From Desulfitobacterium_A nosdiversum (GTDB lineage Bacteria; Bacillota; Desulfitobacteriia; Desulfitobacteriales; Desulfitobacteriaceae), in the NCBI RefSeq assembly GCF_049860565.1, contig NZ_CP172056.1, positions 868,001 through 932,000 on the forward strand: a stretch of 64,000 nucleotides of DNA. The letters run 5' to 3'. Below, in pieces: positions 52,842 through 62,284 of the stretch. Position 1 is the first letter of the stretch; the number at the start of each line of letters is the position of its first letter. Both the position numbers and the translations under genes were made by a program. The notes beneath the pieces were generated by a model. The model was not told the origin of the DNA and made no database searches. It worked only from the letters and a program-made list of their open reading frames with translations.

Positions 52842-54242
52842 TTGCGGATTGGTTATGGTCTTAGACTAGAACAAACTCAAAAGTTAATTATGACTCCGGA
52901 ACTTCGTCAAGCAATTACGATTTTGCAGCTCTCAGCACTTGAGCTATCAACCTTTGTGGACCAGCAGCTGTTGGAAAACCCCTTGCTGGAAGTTGTTGAG
53001 GACAGTGCGGCCGGCTCAAACGCTGAAAAAGAAAATGAATCGGGACAATCTGAGCAACGAACTGACTCAGACAGTACCTGGGACATGGACTGGGAGGAAT
53101 ATTTTCAGAGACAAGAAGAACGGATAACTCGTGAATATGAACCGGATCCTTCGCAAAAAAATCGGTTGGAGCCTTTTGTGGCTATGGCCCCCACGCTGCA
53201 GGAATACTTACTGGAACAGCTTCATGTTCAAAAACTAACCGTTCCGGTAAAGTATATGGAATATATTATTGGTAATCTTGATAACAATGGATATTTGGAA
53301 CTTACGCTCGAATCCATTGCAAAGGAACTAAAGATTTCCATCGAAATGGCGGAAAAATCACTTAATATTGTCCAGGGACTTGATCCATTAGGGGTAGGGG
53401 CGCGAAGCTTAGAAGAATGCTTAAGGCTTCAGCTTCCATTGATACCAAAGGCGCCTGCCAAAATGTCAGAATTTCTTAAACATCTTGAGGATTTAGCCGC
53501 AGGACGCATACAACGGATTGCTGCGCAGATGCAAATAACAACGGCAGAGGTCCAAAAACTAGCAGACTGGGTGCGTCAGCTTGATCCTAAACCGGGAAGG
53601 CGTTTTTCAGAATCAGGAGAAATTCGCTATATTGTGCCTGATGTAGTTATTGAGGAGATAGCAGGCGAATTTATTATTTTGGTTAACGATATTACCGTGC
53701 CGCGTCTGGGCATCAATCAGGCATACCGCAAAGCCTTAAGTCAGAGCGGGGAAGATGAAACACGGAAGTTTGTTGAGCAAAGACTGAATTCCGCCGCCTG
53801 GTTAATCCGAAGTATTGAACAACGGCGAACGACACTCTATAAAGTAGCCAATGCAATTGTCAAGCGGCAAGCAGAATTCTTGCGTAAGGGCGTGCGCTAT
53901 TTACATCCTTTAAATCTTAAGGATATTGCCGAAGAAGTGGGTGTCCATGAATCGACAGTGAGCCGGGCCACGGCGAATAAATATGTGCAAACACCGCGGG
54001 GAATTTTTGAATTTAAGTTTTTCTTTGCTTCAGGAATTAAAAATGAACAGGGCGTTACCACAGAAGGTATTAAACAAGTCTTAAAGGATTTAATTGCAGG
54101 AGAAAGTTCTAAAGCTCCGTTTTCCGATCAAAAACTTTCAGAGTTGCTGAAGGAGAAGGGGATGGAGATTTCGCGACGTACCGTTGCGAAATACCGGGAT
54201 GAATTAGGAATTCCATCAACGGCGCTGCGGAAACGCTATTAA
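52842..54242 (+). CDS. rpoN: RNA polymerase sigma-54 factor
   Basis: The alternative sigma factor for -24/-12 promoters (466 residues). Region I is the Gln/Leu-rich start (MRIGYGLRLEQTQKLIMTPE), region II is acidic (about 50-95), and the core-binding and HTH regions lead to the RpoN box SRRTVAKYRDEL near the end. The TTG at 52842 is chosen: it follows GGGGAGGG and gives the standard RpoN N-terminus; an in-frame ATG at 52815 precedes the ribosome site. It supplies the sigma factor for the activator at 30379 and the nrfH promoter. Confidence 0.96.
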   Translation: MRIGYGLRLEQTQKLIMTPELRQAITILQLSALELSTFVDQQLLENPLLEVVEDSAAGSNAEKENESGQSEQRTDSDSTWDMDWEEYFQRQEERITREYEPDPSQKNRLEPFVAMAPTLQEYLLEQLHVQKLTVPVKYMEYIIGNLDNNGYLELTLESIAKELKISIEMAEKSLNIVQGLDPLGVGARSLEECLRLQLPLIPKAPAKMSEFLKHLEDLAAGRIQRIAAQMQITTAEVQKLADWVRQLDPKPGRRFSESGEIRYIVPDVVIEEIAGEFIILVNDITVPRLGINQAYRKALSQSGEDETRKFVEQRLNSAAWLIRSIEQRRTTLYKVANAIVKRQAEFLRKGVRYLHPLNLKDIAEEVGVHESTVSRATANKYVQTPRGIFEFKFFFASGIKNEQGVTTEGIKQVLKDLIAGESSKAPFSDQKLSELLKEKGMEISRRTVAKYRDELGIPSTALRKRY

Positions 54243-54264
54243 AGGACTTATCAAGTGAATTAAG

Positions 54265-54310
54265 AAGCCATTGAAGGAAGTGTTCGCACGAGCGGTTCTT
54301 TCAGTGGCTT
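54265..54310 (+). terminator. Long hairpin between rpoN and glpA
   Basis: A 15-bp stem (AAGCCATTGAAGGAA with TTCTTTCAGTGGCTT, G-U pairs allowed) topped by GTG-TTCG-CAC. Only TTTAAAT follows, so it is either a weak terminator or a regulatory leader of the glp operon. Confidence 0.5.
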
Positions 54311-54345
54311 TAAATCTATGATCAATAGGTTTGGAGGAGAACGGG

Positions 54346-55971
54346 ATGTTAGCGTATTCCACTGAGGTAATTATCATCGGCGGCGGGGCGACAGGGGTTG
54401 GGATTCTTCGTGATCTCAGTATGCGGGGGATCTCGGCCATCCTTTTTGAGCAAGGCGATTTGGCACATGGGACAAGCTCTCGTTTCCATGGGTTGCTGCA
54501 CAGTGGAGCACGCTATGTCGTAAAGGATCCTGTTTCAGCCGAGGAATGTATTCAGGAAAATCGGATTCTAAAGAAAATAGCGTCAAATTGTATAGAGGAT
54601 ACCGGGGGATGGTTTGTTCAAACCAAGGATGATGATCCGGATTTTGTTCAGAGATGGTTAGAGGGATGCCGTGCGTCAGGAATTCCGGTTAAGGAAATAT
54701 CCGCTGAGGAGGCACGTATAGAAGAACCGCTTTTAAATCAGGAAACAGTGCGCGTTTTTGAAGTTCCTGATGCAGCAGTGGACGGGTTCAAGCTTGTCTG
54801 GGCTAATGCTCGCTCAGCACAGCATTATGGGGGCCAATATAAAACGTATCACCGAGTAACCCAAATCCTCCGGGAAGAGGATCGAATTACAGGAGTACGG
54901 GGGATCAATACTTTAAATGGAGAGGAATTTATTGCACAAGCTCAGGTTGTGGTCAACGCGGCAGGGGCTTGGGCTTCTCCTATTGCTCATTCCGCAGGTA
55001 TTTCACTTGAAGTGATCTGCGATAAAGGGACACTTCTGGCTTTTAATCATCGTCTGTTTAAACGCGTGATCAATCGGCTTAGAATACCAGGAGATGCAGA
55101 TATCTTTGTTCCCCATGAGACCATAACGATCTTAGGGACAACTTCAGAAATTGTGGATTCGCCTCTGGAAAACCAACCGAATAAAGAGGAAGTTGAGAGA
55201 CTGATGAAACTTGGGGCGCAGCTTCTTCCCGGCATAAATCAGCAGAGAGTCATTCGGGCGTTCTCCGGCGTTAGACCTCTGCATCGTGAAGATAGTGATG
55301 TTCCAGGATCAGAAGAAGCAGGACGTGAGGTTAGTCGAACGTTTGCCCTCATTGACCATGAAGAACAGGATGGAATCCAAGGCTTTGTCAGTATCGTCGG
55401 TGGAAAATTTACAACGTATCGCTTGATGGCAGAAAAGGTTTCAGACTGGGTTGCGGAAAAGTTGGGGAATTCAGTTCCTTGTCGGACTGATCAAGAAAGC
55501 ATCGTTCCCAAGACCACAGAAGCGCTTCGAGATCGGGCCTATCGTCTTCTGCCGCTTGGCGCAGCGGATAAAATGGTCGAGCGTCTTGGGGAACAAGCGG
55601 AGCAAGTCCTTGATCAAATCGAGTGTGACCCGAAGAAGGGTCAAATGCTTTGTGAGTGTGAAATGGTAAGCGCAGCCGAGATTGAGAATGCGGTTAAGGA
55701 TTCGGATGACTATAATCTGTCCGATATTCGGCGGAAAACACGCTTGGGAATGGGGACTTGTCAAGGAGCCTTTTGTACCTATCGAGCCTTGCCTTTTATA
55801 GGGCAAGAGAAAAAATACGGCGTGTTGGATCACCAGTTAATCCAGTTTCTGGACCAACGTTGGAAGGGGATTCGACCGATTTTATGGGGACAGCAGCTGC
55901 GAGAGACAGAGTTGGCCCGTGCCATATACTCTGGAGTCTTAAGGCTTAATGGCGAGAAGAAGCAAGTTTAG
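54346..55971 (+). CDS. glpA: Anaerobic glycerol-3-phosphate dehydrogenase, subunit A
   Basis: The FAD subunit (541 residues) that oxidises glycerol-3-phosphate to dihydroxyacetone phosphate. The FAD motif is VIIIGGGATGVGILRDL at the N-terminus, followed by GTSSRFHGLLHSGARYV. The C-terminus has a BFD-like [2Fe-2S] domain with CECEMVSAAEIENA and GTCQGAFC. The ATG at 54346 follows GGAGGAGAACGGG. It works with GlpB and GlpC to pass electrons to menaquinone and could supply reducing power to the nitrate pathway. Confidence 0.95.
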   Translation: MLAYSTEVIIIGGGATGVGILRDLSMRGISAILFEQGDLAHGTSSRFHGLLHSGARYVVKDPVSAEECIQENRILKKIASNCIEDTGGWFVQTKDDDPDFVQRWLEGCRASGIPVKEISAEEARIEEPLLNQETVRVFEVPDAAVDGFKLVWANARSAQHYGGQYKTYHRVTQILREEDRITGVRGINTLNGEEFIAQAQVVVNAAGAWASPIAHSAGISLEVICDKGTLLAFNHRLFKRVINRLRIPGDADIFVPHETITILGTTSEIVDSPLENQPNKEEVERLMKLGAQLLPGINQQRVIRAFSGVRPLHREDSDVPGSEEAGREVSRTFALIDHEEQDGIQGFVSIVGGKFTTYRLMAEKVSDWVAEKLGNSVPCRTDQESIVPKTTEALRDRAYRLLPLGAADKMVERLGEQAEQVLDQIECDPKKGQMLCECEMVSAAEIENAVKDSDDYNLSDIRRKTRLGMGTCQGAFCTYRALPFIGQEKKYGVLDHQLIQFLDQRWKGIRPILWGQQLRETELARAIYSGVLRLNGEKKQV

Positions 55972-56019
55972 AATAAAGCATAAAAGCAGTAAGAGATGTT
56001 GACACAGGAGGCATGGAAT

Positions 56020-57218
56020 ATGTGGGATGGGATTGTAATCGGCGGCGGGTTCGCAGGTCTGATCGCAGGAATACGAGCCTCTGAGCGAGGAAAAAGGATA
56101 TTGATGATTGCAGAAGGAACGGGGAGTCTATCCTCAAGTTCAGGAGTGTTTGATATAGGTCCAATACCGTCCCTTGCTCGCTTGGAGAAACATCCCTATT
56201 CCTATTTAGAGCCGCAGAATATTCAAGCGGCGGTTGAATATTTTCGATCGTTATTGCCTGAATATGAGAAGTGTGAAGGGGAATCTTCTCTAGTTCTTAC
56301 TCCGCTTGGTTCCTGCAGAACTGCGGATCTTATGCCAATGGGGCTGAAGGCCGAAGCTTTAATTCAAAGCAAAGAAATTGTGCTTATGGCACCTGAGGGT
56401 ATGAAGGACTTTTTTTCAAGGGTAGTTAAGGAAAATTTAGAAAAGGAATTCCCCCAGAGCAGAGTTGAGATCTATCCTTTTCAGGTATCTGCCTTCGCTC
56501 CCTGGCAACAGGTCGGCAAAGCGGTAAATGGGCTGGAATTTGCTCGCTTTTGGCGGACGGAAGAAGGAATAGAAACCCTGCAAAAACTGCTTGAAGCGTT
56601 AGTTCGGTATATAAGGAATCAGAAAGAAGCCGCTGTCGTTTTTCCAGGGCTTTCGCGTGTTTTTAATAAGCCATTGCAAAAGCTTTTAGCGCATTTTCCT
56701 TGCCCTATTATTGAAATGACGGATATCCCGCCGACTTTTGGAGGAGAGATTCTTTATGATGCTCTGAAAAGGAAGTTTAAAGAATTTGGCGGGGAGATTA
56801 TCTTGGGAAGCGGTGTTCGGAAGGTGGATATCCAAGGGAAAAACTGTTTCCAGGTTTGGGTTAAGAGCAAAGGAAGCGATTCAAACTTTCAAGCGAAAGA
56901 ATTAGTTCTAGCGACCGGGGGATCTTCGGAGGGGGGATCGAAGCGACTCCGGATGGAGTAAAGGAAAAAGTCCTTGGACTTCCGCTTTTTGTTCCCGAAG
57001 ACTGGACAGGGATGCATTTTTTAGGAGAACAACCCTATTCCCGTCTCGGGGTAGAGGTTAATTCTGAGCTGCAGCCGGTTGATCCCCAAAGCGGGGAGAT
57101 TCTATTTGATAATGTTCGTGTGGTAGGACGACTAATTGCGCATTGGGATCCTTGGGTTGAGTACTGCGGCGCAGGGGTTTCCCTAGCAACCGGCTGGTTG
57201 GCAGGAGAGATACTGTAA
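56020..57218 (+). pseudogene. glpB: Anaerobic glycerol-3-phosphate dehydrogenase, subunit B, frameshifted
   Basis: The FAD/FMN subunit of the membrane-bound dehydrogenase. The first frame starts at ATG 56020 (GGAGG 8 nt before; MWDGIVIGGGFAGLIAG) and runs to a stop at 56961, but after LVLATGG it loses homology. The expected continuation (IFGGGIEATPDGVKEK and onward to the stop at 57218) is in the -1 register. One G missing from the G-run at 56917-56921 would restore a 399-residue protein, close to the usual 400-420. It is either a real frameshift mutation or a sequencing error in a homopolymer. The downstream part retains the flavin-binding end (GAGVSLATGWLAGE). Confidence 0.85.
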
Positions 57219-57249
57219 TTGAGGAAAGTTGTTGAAAGGGTCGATTTAA

Positions 57250-58536
57250 ATGAACATAGAACAGGAAAGAATGTTGACGCTTGATGATTGTATAAAGTGC
57301 AGTGCCTGTTCAGCACAGTGCCCGGTTGCGGCGGTTTATCCTTCCTTCCCAGGACCTAAAAGTGTGGGACCGGATATGGAGCGTTTACGGCTGGAGGGCG
57401 TTCGCCTGGATTCGAAGGTTTTGGCCTATTGCTCGAATTGTAAAACCTGTGAGGTGACGTGTCCTTCAGGAGTAAAAATTACAGCGATGATTCAAGGAGC
57501 ACGCAAGGATTCTCTTAAAAAGAAAAATTCCTCAGCATTAAAACAAGTGAGACACTCAAAATTTTACGTTCAACACAGGGTAAGGGATGCTCTGCTGGGG
57601 CATGCTGAATATCTAGGAAGAGCGGGTACAATTTTGCCGAAGATGACGAATAGATTATTGGGAATTGGCCTCATGCGAGGATTTATGGAAAAGTCGCTTG
57701 GCATTAGTCGGTACGCGTCTATCCCGAAGTATCAGGCCCGTTTTAAGATAAAAGAATCAGGGAATGTTTCGCCGGCTGACTCCGATTTTAATCCTGAACA
57801 AAGTGTTGTTTATTTCCCAGGCTGCTTTGTCAATTATAATGATGCTCAGACGGGATATGCTATCACTAAAGTCCTTGAGCATCAAGGTTATACGGTGATT
57901 GTTCCGCCGTTTCATTGCTGCGGTGTTCCGTTGACAGCCAACGGTCATTTTACGGCTGCAGAGGAAAAGGCCAAGAGGAATCTTGCATTGATGGAGCCGT
58001 ATTTAAAAGCGGGGATACCGATTATTACGTCCTGTACAAGCTGCGGCTTAACCTTAAAGGAGGATTATCCTTCAGTTAAAGGTCCGGGAGCAGAAAGAAT
58101 TGGCGAGCAAAGCTATGATTTTTTTGAGTTCCTATGGAAATTAAATGAACAGGGAAAGCTGAAAAAAGACTTTAGAACAATTTCGGAGTCGTTAGGCTAT
58201 CATGCTCCGTGCCATTTGAAGGCTCAGGGAATTGGTACTCCAGCCGTTCGTATCTTAAGATTGATCCCTGGAATTCAGATTGCCGACTTGGATGCAGGGT
58301 GCTGCGGGCTTTCCGGAAGCTATGGTTTTAAAGCGGAAAAGTACAATTTGGCTCAAAAAATCGGGAGCAACTTATTTCGCTCTGCGCGCGAGGGAGTGGT
58401 TCAAAAAAGATTTCAAAGCATTATTTCCGAATGCAGCGGGTGTAGAGAACAGATCGAACATGGCTCGGGGGTCAAGGCAGAACATCCTGTATGGACATTG
58501 GTAAAGGCCTACGGTTTAATTAGGATGGATAATTAG
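57250..58536 (+). CDS. glpC: Anaerobic glycerol-3-phosphate dehydrogenase, subunit C
   Basis: The iron-sulfur membrane-anchor subunit (428 residues) that hands electrons to menaquinone. Two ferredoxin motifs, CIKCSACSAQCP (about 15-26) and CSNCKTCEVTCP (about 64-75), are followed by two CCG domains with HCCGVPLTANGHF and CCGLSGSYGF. Start ATG after AAAGGG, 31 nt after glpB. Its integrity, like that of glpA, argues that the operon is still in use. Confidence 0.94.
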   Translation: MNIEQERMLTLDDCIKCSACSAQCPVAAVYPSFPGPKSVGPDMERLRLEGVRLDSKVLAYCSNCKTCEVTCPSGVKITAMIQGARKDSLKKKNSSALKQVRHSKFYVQHRVRDALLGHAEYLGRAGTILPKMTNRLLGIGLMRGFMEKSLGISRYASIPKYQARFKIKESGNVSPADSDFNPEQSVVYFPGCFVNYNDAQTGYAITKVLEHQGYTVIVPPFHCCGVPLTANGHFTAAEEKAKRNLALMEPYLKAGIPIITSCTSCGLTLKEDYPSVKGPGAERIGEQSYDFFEFLWKLNEQGKLKKDFRTISESLGYHAPCHLKAQGIGTPAVRILRLIPGIQIADLDAGCCGLSGSYGFKAEKYNLAQKIGSNLFRSAREGVVQKRFQSIISECSGCREQIEHGSGVKAEHPVWTLVKAYGLIRMDN

Positions 58537-58549
58537 TTTTAAAGAGATA

Positions 58550-58579
58550 TTGATGTTTCTTTTTATCATAGGATAAAAT
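58550..58579 (+). promoter_or_regulatory. Candidate sigma-A promoter of the phoU-like gene
   Basis: TTGATG at 58550-58555, 18 bp, TAAAAT at 58574-58579. Moderate match. The predicted start is about 50 nt before the gene. Confidence 0.45.
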
Positions 58580-58636
58580 ATAAGGAATATTATGATATAG
58601 TCTAATCCCAAAAGTGAGCGAGAGGAGGCGGGCAGG

Positions 58637-59284
58637 ATGGCGGTTTTGCGTACATCAGGATATGATCGGGTACTTTTAGAGATTCATACAATGGTGGTAA
58701 ACCTCGCAGGATCTGTGCAGGATATTTTGAGCAAGGCTATAGTAACGCTGGAAAGACCGGAACAGCAGGAAGACTGGAGGACTTTGGATCAGGCGATTGA
58801 TCAGGCTAGAAGCCAAATTCTAGACCGGATTATTGATATTATGAGCCTTCAACAGCTGCGGACTCAAGAGCTGCGGTTTATGCTGGGTCATCAACGGATG
58901 GCTCAGGGGTTGGAACGAATTGCCGATTATTCATGCGATATTGCAGAATTAAGCCGCTTACGGTCAGATGCCGGCTGGCCTCCGGAAATCCTGCAGATGT
59001 CCGGCTGCTTGCTGAGTATGTTTGAGCATGTACTTATTGGATTAAAAGGCGAACAGGAAATGCAGGTTGATCTTGACGAAGAGGATGATCAACTGGATCG
59101 TAATTATGCTTCACTCCAGAAGGAACTGATGGACAAAGGACCAAGCAAGAGCATCAGCGTCGAATTGGGTCTTGCTTTAGTGATGGCTAGGACATTGGAA
59201 CGGTTAGGTGATCACATCGTTAATGTCGGAGAGATGCAAGTTTACATAAAGACAGGTCATCGCCGCCTTAGTGGACAGGGGTGA
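58637..59284 (+). CDS. PhoU-domain protein
   Basis: A 215-residue all-helical protein with two PhoU repeats. The repeat marks RMAQGLERIADYSCDIAEL (about 91-109) and ARTLERLGDHIVNVGEMQVYI (about 184-204) carry the E-R-x-x-D metal site of PhoU. PhoU proteins regulate phosphate uptake and signalling. No pst or phoR genes lie close, but a Na/Pi cotransporter starts 2 nt downstream, so this one probably controls that transporter. Start ATG with GAGAGGAGGCGGG. Confidence 0.9.
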   Translation: MAVLRTSGYDRVLLEIHTMVVNLAGSVQDILSKAIVTLERPEQQEDWRTLDQAIDQARSQILDRIIDIMSLQQLRTQELRFMLGHQRMAQGLERIADYSCDIAELSRLRSDAGWPPEILQMSGCLLSMFEHVLIGLKGEQEMQVDLDEEDDQLDRNYASLQKELMDKGPSKSISVELGLALVMARTLERLGDHIVNVGEMQVYIKTGHRRLSGQG

Positions 59285-59286
59285 GG

Positions 59287-60924
59287 ATGATCGCAAGTTT
59301 AACACCGATTCTTGTGTTTTTAGGCGGCCTTGGTTTATTTATGTATGGGGTCCAAACGACTTCAGAAGCACTCCAAAAGTTTGCAGCTAACCAACTTAAG
59401 CAGGTTTTACATACACTGACGAAGCGGGATGTTTATGCTGTTCTCTCCGGGGTGATGATGACCGTTGCTTTCCAAAGCAGCGCGGCAACTACTGTCTTGG
59501 TGGTCGAGTTTGTCAATGCTGGGATGATGAGTTTGGGGCAATCTTTAGGGATGGTTTTGGGTTCTGCAGTGGGAACCTCAATTACTATCCAACTGATTGC
59601 GTTTAAGTTTATAGACATTGCTTTAGGGGCGATTTTTCTAGGCTTTACTTTGTCTATCTTCGGGAAGAAGAAGTGGAAACACCTTGGTCAGGCCCTCGTC
59701 GGTTTTGGCTTGATTTTTGTGGGTATGGCGTATATGTCAAATGCGTCGGCCCCTCTGAAGGATATTCCGGAAATCTATGTCTTTTTAGCTCGCCTAGGGG
59801 CGGAACCCATCCTTGCTGTTATTGTTGGTTTAGCTCTTACCACAGCCCTTCAAAGCAGTACCGCGGTTTTTGCGATTATGATGTCTTTAGCGAGCCAGCA
59901 TGTTATAGGGCTGCCCGCAGTTATTCCCTTAGTTTTGGGAGCGCATATCGGGGGTACGATAACAACCTTGCTTTCGAGTTTTACGGCAGAACGGATGGAT
60001 GCTAAACGTACCGCAATTGCCAATACAGGGTATAAAGTCATTGCCGCTGTTTTAATCTATCCCTTCCTGAGTCAATTTGCTCAGCTTGTCCAATGGTCAA
60101 CCGGGGATTTGGCTCGGCAGGTTGCTAATGCCCATCTCTTTTTTGCACTATTCATGGTTGTTTTGTTTTTCCCCTTTAATAACTGGATTGCTAAGGGATT
60201 GGAATCTATTTTACCGGATCGTTCAACACCAAAGACTTCTTTCAAATTCCACTTTATTGATGAAGCCTCCATCGAGTTTCCGCCTGTAGCCCTCCGGCAG
60301 TCTTGGCAGGAGACTTATGCCCTGGCTGCTTTAATTGAGGAGCAAATGCTTTCCAAGGTTCTGATGATTCTCAAAGAAGGGGAAACCTCGGGTTACGAGG
60401 AAGTCCGGGATTCGGAAGTCCAGGTAGATTGGTATTTCCGCCATATCATGCGGTTTCTGTCCAGCCTGTCTCAGAAAGGGCTGACAGAGGAGCAAGAGGA
60501 TGAAGGGATTAATATGCAGTTCATCCTCAAAGAATTAGAACATATCGGAGATACTTTTATTGGAATTATTCAGATATTAGAAAAGCTCGAAAGGGAAAAT
60601 CTTAAACTATCAAAGGAAGAGTGGGGCAATTTTCAGGAGCTTTATGAACAGGTAGCCACGCATTATCGAATCATGCTCCAGGCTCTCCAGGCGTGGGATA
60701 TCCAGAGCGCGGGAGCGGTTATCCGAGAACGGCCTGAGGTGATCCGTTTGCAGCGGTCTCTCCAGTTCCAGACGTTAGCTCAATCCGGAAGCAGCAGACT
60801 TTTAGAAAATGGGAGCCGGGAAGAGGAAAAACTGCGCTATGCCGTATTAGATATGCTTGATTTGATTTTTAGCATTGAAGACCATGCCATCAATATCTCC
60901 CAAGTCATCTTGGGTATTGTTTAA
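59287..60924 (+). CDS. Na+/phosphate cotransporter (NptA/PNaS family) with PhoU-like tail
   Basis: A 545-residue membrane protein with about eight helices in two repeats. Each repeat has the QSS motif: VAFQSSAATTVLVVEF and TALQSSTAVFAIMM. From about residue 340 the rest is a soluble helical domain similar to PhoU (KELEHIGDTFIGIIQILEKL). It imports or exports phosphate with sodium. The ATG at 59287 lies 6 nt after AGGGG; a GTG at 59281 abuts that site. It follows the PhoU gene directly, so the two act together. Confidence 0.93.
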   Translation: MIASLTPILVFLGGLGLFMYGVQTTSEALQKFAANQLKQVLHTLTKRDVYAVLSGVMMTVAFQSSAATTVLVVEFVNAGMMSLGQSLGMVLGSAVGTSITIQLIAFKFIDIALGAIFLGFTLSIFGKKKWKHLGQALVGFGLIFVGMAYMSNASAPLKDIPEIYVFLARLGAEPILAVIVGLALTTALQSSTAVFAIMMSLASQHVIGLPAVIPLVLGAHIGGTITTLLSSFTAERMDAKRTAIANTGYKVIAAVLIYPFLSQFAQLVQWSTGDLARQVANAHLFFALFMVVLFFPFNNWIAKGLESILPDRSTPKTSFKFHFIDEASIEFPPVALRQSWQETYALAALIEEQMLSKVLMILKEGETSGYEEVRDSEVQVDWYFRHIMRFLSSLSQKGLTEEQEDEGINMQFILKELEHIGDTFIGIIQILEKLERENLKLSKEEWGNFQELYEQVATHYRIMLQALQAWDIQSAGAVIRERPEVIRLQRSLQFQTLAQSGSSRLLENGSREEEKLRYAVLDMLDLIFSIEDHAINISQVILGIV

Positions 60925-61088
60925 CCCACTCTTTTTTATTGATTTTGGCAGGAATCCTCCGCAAAAAGGAGAATAAAGAAGGGTTGCCGAATTTCATGTG
61001 TAGGAAATCCAATCTGAGGGATAATAGGCAAGAGTAAACAAACGCTTCCAGGAAATATTAAGCTAATAGTAAGAAAGGGGAGTCGTTT

Positions 61089-62273
61089 ATGAATAAACAG
61101 AGTGTCAAAGATGTAAAGGTAAAAGGAAAACGTGTTCTCGTACGAGTTGACTTTAATGTTCCTATCGATGAGAACCGGCAAATCACCGATGATACTCGCA
61201 TCCGCGCCGCTTTGCCGACCCTGCGTTATCTTATTGAGGAGGGGGCAAAACTCATCTTAGTATCCCATTTTGGGCGGCCGAAAGGTCAAGTCAATCCTAA
61301 ATATTCGCTTGCACCTGTTGCCTCTCGGCTCAGTGAGCTGCTTGGACAAGACGTACCTATGGCTCCAGATTGTATAGGCCCTGAAGTCACGAAAAAAGTC
61401 ATGAGCCTAGAGAATGGGCAGGCTGTTCTTCTTGAAAATGTTCGTTTTCATGCTGAAGAAGAAAAAAATGATCCTGAATTTGCAAAGCAACTGGCTTCCT
61501 TAGCTGAACTCTATGTCAATGATGCTTTTGGAACGGCTCACCGAGCTCACGCTTCAACCGAAGGGGTAGCTCATTATATTCCTGCTGTAGCCGGTTTCCT
61601 TATGCAGAAGGAAGTTGAGGTCATGGGCAAGGCATTAGAAAATCCGGCTCGCCCGTTTGTCGCCATTATCGGAGGGGCAAAGGTCAGTGATAAAATCGGG
61701 GTGATTGAAAACCTCTTAAATAAAGTCAATGTTTTGATCATTGGCGGAGGAATGGCTAATACTTTTCTTAAAGCACAAGGATATTCCGTCGGCAAGTCTT
61801 TAGTTGAGGAAGATAAAGTCGCCCTCGCTGCCGAACTTTTAGCGAAAGCAAAAAGCTCGGGCGTGGAAATTGCTCTCCCGCAGGATGTGGTTGTCGCTAA
61901 AGAATTCAAAGCAGAGGCTGAACATCGAACCGTTTCTGTAAATGAAATCAAGGAAGAAGAAATGGCTTTAGATATCGGCCCAGCGAGTGCTGAGATCTTC
62001 GCCAAACATATTGCAGGTGCCCGGACGATTGTCTGGAACGGTCCAATGGGTGTCTTTGAAATGAAGAGCTTTGCCAAGGGAACGGAAAAGGTAGCCCAAG
62101 CTGTTGCCGCAAGCGCTGGAACAACGATCGTGGGCGGCGGAGATTCTGTTGCCGCCGTAGAAAAAATGGGAGTTGCAGAGCGTCTGACGCATATCTCAAC
62201 AGGGGGCGGAGCTTCCCTGGAATTCTTAGAGGGAAAAGTTCTTCCTGGTGTAGCTGCATTAAATAATAGATAG
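61089..62273 (+). CDS. pgk: Phosphoglycerate kinase
   Basis: The glycolytic enzyme that makes ATP from 1,3-bisphosphoglycerate (394 residues). The N-domain signature is RVDFNVPIDENRQITDDTRI, substrate residues are in HFGRPKG and AHRAHAST, and the nucleotide site is GGAKVSDKIGV with GGGDSVAA near the end. Full length. AAAGGGGAGTCG precedes the ATG. tpiA and gpmI follow in the usual order. gapA is not upstream: the Na/Pi transporter is there instead, so gap must be elsewhere. Confidence 0.98.
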   Translation: MNKQSVKDVKVKGKRVLVRVDFNVPIDENRQITDDTRIRAALPTLRYLIEEGAKLILVSHFGRPKGQVNPKYSLAPVASRLSELLGQDVPMAPDCIGPEVTKKVMSLENGQAVLLENVRFHAEEEKNDPEFAKQLASLAELYVNDAFGTAHRAHASTEGVAHYIPAVAGFLMQKEVEVMGKALENPARPFVAIIGGAKVSDKIGVIENLLNKVNVLIIGGGMANTFLKAQGYSVGKSLVEEDKVALAAELLAKAKSSGVEIALPQDVVVAKEFKAEAEHRTVSVNEIKEEEMALDIGPASAEIFAKHIAGARTIVWNGPMGVFEMKSFAKGTEKVAQAVAASAGTTIVGGGDSVAAVEKMGVAERLTHISTGGGASLEFLEGKVLPGVAALNNR

Positions 62274-62284
62274 GAGTCTGAACT

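Noticed and set aside
56917..56924. Programmed -1 frameshifting in glpB
   Set aside because: The site C GGG GGA is not a canonical slippery heptamer and I saw no clear downstream pseudoknot; a mutation or base-call error is simpler.
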